Positions 5,401-6,954 of a stretch of DNA of 6,954 nucleotides are shown piece by piece. The notes below the pieces were generated by a model. It did not search any database, had not been told where the DNA came from, and worked only from the letters and a program-made list of their open reading frames with translations. The first letter of the stretch is position 1. Each line of letters starts with the position of its first letter. Source of the stretch: an uncultured Haemophilus sp. (GTDB lineage: Bacteria > Pseudomonadota > Gammaproteobacteria > Enterobacterales > Pasteurellaceae); assembly GCA_959600045.1 (NCBI GenBank), contig CAUGKJ010000043.1:1-6954 (forward strand), in the 5' to 3' direction. The position numbers were made by a program, and so were the translations under genes.

Positions 5401-5611
5401 ATTAAAATCAGTGCTGCCACTTGTTTTACACGTAATGGAAAAATGAAATTGGATTTTGGGGTAATCTTGTATAACAATGGCTCTAATAAAAATTTTAGGA
5501 TTGAACCCGTCAATGTATTATATCACATAAGCTAGAAGTGCCAATTGTTGGTTGATTAGATTGTTTTGACATAGTCCATATCAATGTAGTTTAGTTATAG
5601 TGAATATTTAA

Positions 5612-5657
5612 CTTTGTGAAGTATATCAAAAATTATTTCTCTATTTAGCTGTATCAT
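5612..5657 (+). promoter_or_regulatory. Candidate CRP-dependent (class II) promoter
   Basis: TGTGA-N6-TCAAA (5615-5630) matches nine of ten core positions of the CRP site TGTGA-N6-TCACA. Its centre is 5622.5. A -10-like TATCAT (5652-5657, 5/6) would start transcription near 5664, placing the CRP site at about -41.5. That is the textbook class II spacing, where CRP covers the -35 region. No decent -35 is visible, as expected for that class. The leader would be about 24 bases and the unit begins at 5688. Confidence 0.42.
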
Positions 5658-5687
5658 TAAAGAATTTAAAGTATAAGGAGAAAGATT

Positions 5688-5894
5688 ATGGGATTCTTTT
5701 CAAGTTTATTTAAAGTAGCAGTAAAAGAAATTAAAGCAGCAAATACTTTAAGAGTAAAACAATCAAAATATGGAAAAATACTTAGTATAGAGGAAGAGCA
5801 ACTAGAAAGGTTAATCCAGCAATATGAATCAGAAAGTGATTTAATTTATAAGAAACTTAAAGGTCCTTCAGGTAAAACCTATGGTGGATGTTAG
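5688..5894 (+). CDS. Small protein of unknown function, 68 residues
   Basis: I do not recognise this protein. It begins MGFFSSLFKVAVKEIKAANT, an amphipathic or hydrophobic helix, followed by a charged helical stretch (residues 22-57, rich in Lys, Glu and Gln) and a short glycine-rich end, GPSGKTYGGC. It has an excellent ribosome site (AAGGAG, 5675-5680, seven bases before the ATG), so translation is likely. It has no clear signal peptide or full membrane segment. Its last 14 bases overlap the next ORF in another frame. The end of this ORF and the start of the next look like one protein interrupted by a single-base shift near 5880-5884. It may therefore be the N-terminal part of a roughly 180-residue WYL-like protein. 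Base composition resembles the surroundings, and there is no homology evidence. Confidence 0.6.
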   Translation: MGFFSSLFKVAVKEIKAANTLRVKQSKYGKILSIEEEQLERLIQQYESESDLIYKKLKGPSGKTYGGC

Positions 5895-6231
5895 AGTTGA
5901 GACGCCAGATCAAAAGGTGTATATCGACCGACAAGCCATGGAAGACTGTGATACATTTGAATTACCTGATTGGTATGAACGCAAAACAAGCATTAGGACA
6001 AAAGCATTAATTTTAATGTATTACACACCTGAAAGTGGCACCACTGAATATAGGGCTGTTGAAGTTCGTTGTTTTGATCTTGAGCAAAATTACTTTTATG
6101 GTTTTTGCTTTCTTAGAGAAATGTACTTAACTTTTCGCTTTGACCGAGTTTCAGAGGTAGTAGATTTAAATAATAGAAATCAATCTATTAGTGATTTAAA
6201 ACAATTTTTAATGAAGACTAAGCAGAAGTAG
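5881..6231 (+). CDS. WYL-like domain protein, 116 residues
   Basis: The stretch from about residue 41 to 94 has the layout of a WYL domain. It runs from KALILMYYTPESGTTEYRAVEV to FYGFCFLREMYLTFRFDRVSEV, echoing the usual hydrophobic strand with Tyr, G-x-x-x-x-R, and a cysteine-Leu-Arg then F-R-F-D-R end. WYL domains often bind nucleic acid or nucleotide ligands and regulate other proteins; here no DNA-binding domain is attached. The ORF-internal ATG has only a weak site (AGG, 5870-5872), so initiation probably depends on translation of the upstream ORF, or both encode one protein across a frameshift. Reading KTY from the first frame then VDVRVETPD in this one gives a smooth join. No terminator is seen after it. 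Family placement is by pattern recognition only. Confidence 0.55.
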   Translation: MVDVRVETPDQKVYIDRQAMEDCDTFELPDWYERKTSIRTKALILMYYTPESGTTEYRAVEVRCFDLEQNYFYGFCFLREMYLTFRFDRVSEVVDLNNRNQSISDLKQFLMKTKQK

Positions 6232-6375
6232 TTTTTAGCTTATAAATTGGCGTAATTTTAGCGTAATGAATGTATAAACATGCAACAATGGGTAGCCAAG
6301 GATATGAAAATAGTTTAAAACATTTCACTAAAATATTTGTAAATAATTGATTTATTTATGAACTTCCAAAATAAA
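6232..6375. other. Non-coding spacer with a short direct repeat
   Basis: No gene is supported. GCGTAAT occurs twice at 6250-6256 and 6261-6267, eleven bases apart, just after the WYL-like ORF. No terminator for that ORF is visible, so its transcript may run toward the tRNA gene on the opposite strand. Confidence 0.4.
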
Positions 6376-6400
6376 AATCCCCGTCCAAAGAACGAGGATT
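6376..6400 (-). terminator. Rho-independent terminator of tRNA-Leu
   Basis: A 9-bp stem pairs 6376-6384 with 6392-6400 (one G-U) around a 7-base loop. On the minus strand it is followed by a U-rich tail (6368-6377 read in reverse), six bases beyond the encoded CCA end. Confidence 0.85.
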
Positions 6401-6406
6401 ATAATA

Positions 6407-6492
6407 TGGTGCCTAGGGTCGGACTCGAACCGACACGGTTATTCACCGGCGGATTTTGAATCCGCTGCGTCTACCAATTTCGCCACCCAGGC
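6407..6492 (-). tRNA. tRNA-Leu, anticodon CAA
   Basis: A complete class II tRNA of 86 bases with an encoded CCA. Acceptor arms GCCTGGG and CCTAGGC pair with one G-U. The D stem is GCG/CGC with GGTAGA in the loop, and the anticodon stem GCGGA/TCCGC carries the loop TTCAAAA. The anticodon is CAA (6456-6458), which reads UUG. The long variable arm (CGGT...ACCG) and T arm GTCGG-TTCGAGT-CCGAC complete the fold. Position 32 is U, so it is not a TtcA substrate. It has its own promoter (6509-6536) and terminator (6376-6400). Confidence 0.97.
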
Positions 6493-6508
6493 ATTTGGGT
6501 TGTTCTGA

Positions 6509-6536
6509 ATTATACGTTTATCTTACTTCGTTGCAA
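6509..6536 (-). promoter_or_regulatory. Promoter of tRNA-Leu
   Basis: On the minus strand, -35 TTGCAA (6531-6536) and a perfect -10 TATAAT (6509-6514) are 16 bp apart. Transcription would start near 6502, ten bases before the mature tRNA end. No GC-rich discriminator is obvious. Confidence 0.72.
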
Positions 6537-6647
6537 GTAAAATTTCATTAAAAACGTGTAGTTGTTTTAAATTTCATCAACTTGTATTCAAAGATGAAAG
6601 GGAAGTTTAAAATATTTGATACGTTGTCACAATTTATGAGTAAAATA

Positions 6648-6673
6648 AAAGCTTAGTATTTCTACTAAGCTTT
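6648..6673 (-). terminator. Rho-independent terminator of the ferritin gene
   Basis: A perfect 11-bp stem pairs 6648-6658 with 6663-6673 and closes a GAAA tetraloop (minus strand). The tail on the minus strand is TTATTTTA. It begins 12 bases past the ferritin stop codon. Confidence 0.9.
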
Positions 6674-6685
6674 ATGATTATCTAA

Positions 6686-6954
6686 TTAAGCGGTTTGACC
6701 AGCAAGGTTACCTAAATCTTTATCGATTAAGAATAAGCCTTTGCCATCTTCGCCAAGAAGATTTAATTTGTCTAAAATACCGCTGAATAATTTCTCTTCT
6801 TCGTGTTGTTCTGCAACATACCATTGTAAGAAATTGAATGCAGAGTAGTCTTTTTCTTCAAAAGTTTTACCCACTAATTCATTAATTTTACTTGTGATCA
6901 ATTTTTCATGTTCATAAGTTAATTCAATGATTTCTTTTAATGATTTGTACTCAT
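6686..6954 (-). CDS. ftn: Non-haem ferritin, C-terminal half (partial)
   Basis: Eighty-eight C-terminal residues are visible; the gene continues beyond the right edge, so roughly 75-80 residues are missing from the usual 165. Bacterial ferritins form 24-subunit cytoplasmic shells that oxidise Fe(II) and store it as a mineral. The fragment reads [18 protein letters not shown], then [35 protein letters not shown] and ends [15 protein letters not shown]. The EQHEEE motif holds the ferroxidase and third-iron-site glutamates of FtnA-type proteins, and a further ligand Glu sits in the IEL segment. The frame is open to the window edge, so an apparent TTG start at 6901 is not real. H. influenzae carries two adjacent ferritin genes, and I cannot tell which paralogue this is. 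The gene ends in a strong terminator. Confidence 0.93.
   Translation of the reverse strand, partial: EYKSLKEIIELTYEHEKLITSKINELVGKTFEEKDYSAFNFLQWYVAEQHEEEKLFSGILDKLNLLGEDGKGLFLIDKDLGNLAGQTA

Larger units (their letters stand above)
5351..5687. other. 337-bp gap between ttcA and the divergent small-ORF unit
   Basis: No convincing gene is present. It contains the leader hairpin of ttcA (5375-5400), a CRP-like site with a possible class II promoter (5612-5657), and a short open frame on the plus strand from 5443 to 5535 (30 codons after an ATG, weak GGA site). That frame stays open upstream back to 5389 without another good start. A possible ttcA promoter on the minus strand has TTGACG (5508-5513) 17 bp from TTTATT (5485-5490), which would give a leader of about 130 bases. 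It is only a moderate match. Confidence 0.5.

Noticed and set aside
5351..5687. Small regulatory RNA or CRISPR remnant in the gap
   Set aside because: There are no repeated units with spacers, and no promoter-terminator pair encloses a structured transcript.
6407..6492. tRNA-Leu 3' end as an attachment site for a genomic island including the WYL-like pair
   Set aside because: No duplicate of the tRNA end and no integrase are visible in the window, and the neighbouring base composition is not unusual.
6899..6901. TTG as the ferritin start codon
   Set aside because: The frame continues open to the window edge with clear ferritin sequence upstream, so the true start lies outside.

Overview
The window looks like Pasteurellaceae chromosome, probably Haemophilus or a close relative. 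It is AT-rich and carries five exact copies of the Haemophilus-type DNA uptake signal (AAGTGCGGT or its complement). Gene content also fits: molbindin (Mop), a MolBCA-type molybdate/tungstate importer, TtcA/TusE and a bacterial ferritin. Most of it is ordinary core metabolism. The accessory-looking part is a small two-ORF unit at 5688-6231.

Layout, left to right. (1) 1-172, minus strand: the start of metE, with a two-box MetJ operator at 204-219. (2) 361-621, minus: an 86-residue SemiSWEET-type half transporter with a strong sigma70-like promoter and a terminator made from two inverted uptake signals. Its usual Pro-Gln motif reads Gln-Gln. (3) 872-3982, minus: a molybdenum block in transcription order molB (permease), molC (ATPase), molA (binding protein), then mop, which has its own promoter in the gap after molA. 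The molB promoter holds an 11-bp direct repeat that resembles half-sites of the molybdate regulator ModE. (4) 4090-5350, minus: ttcA then tusE, one base apart, two tRNA-thiolation genes ending in another uptake-signal terminator. (5) 5351-5687: a 337-bp gap with no confident gene. It holds an attenuator-like hairpin ahead of ttcA and a CRP-like site ahead of the plus-strand unit. (6) 5688-6231, plus: a 68-residue ORF overlapping a 116-residue WYL-like ORF, possibly one gene split by a frameshift. (7) 6407-6492, minus: tRNA-Leu(CAA) with promoter and terminator. (8) 6686-6954, minus: the C-terminal half of a ferritin, cut by the window end, with a clear terminator.

The molybdenum genes form the main functional group. 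MolA would capture oxyanion in the periplasm, MolB/MolC would import it, and Mop would store or buffer it in the cytoplasm. TtcA and TusE both handle sulfur for tRNA modification. No mobile element, CRISPR array or clearly new multi-gene system is visible. The least explained part is the WYL-like pair and its putative CRP-dependent promoter.
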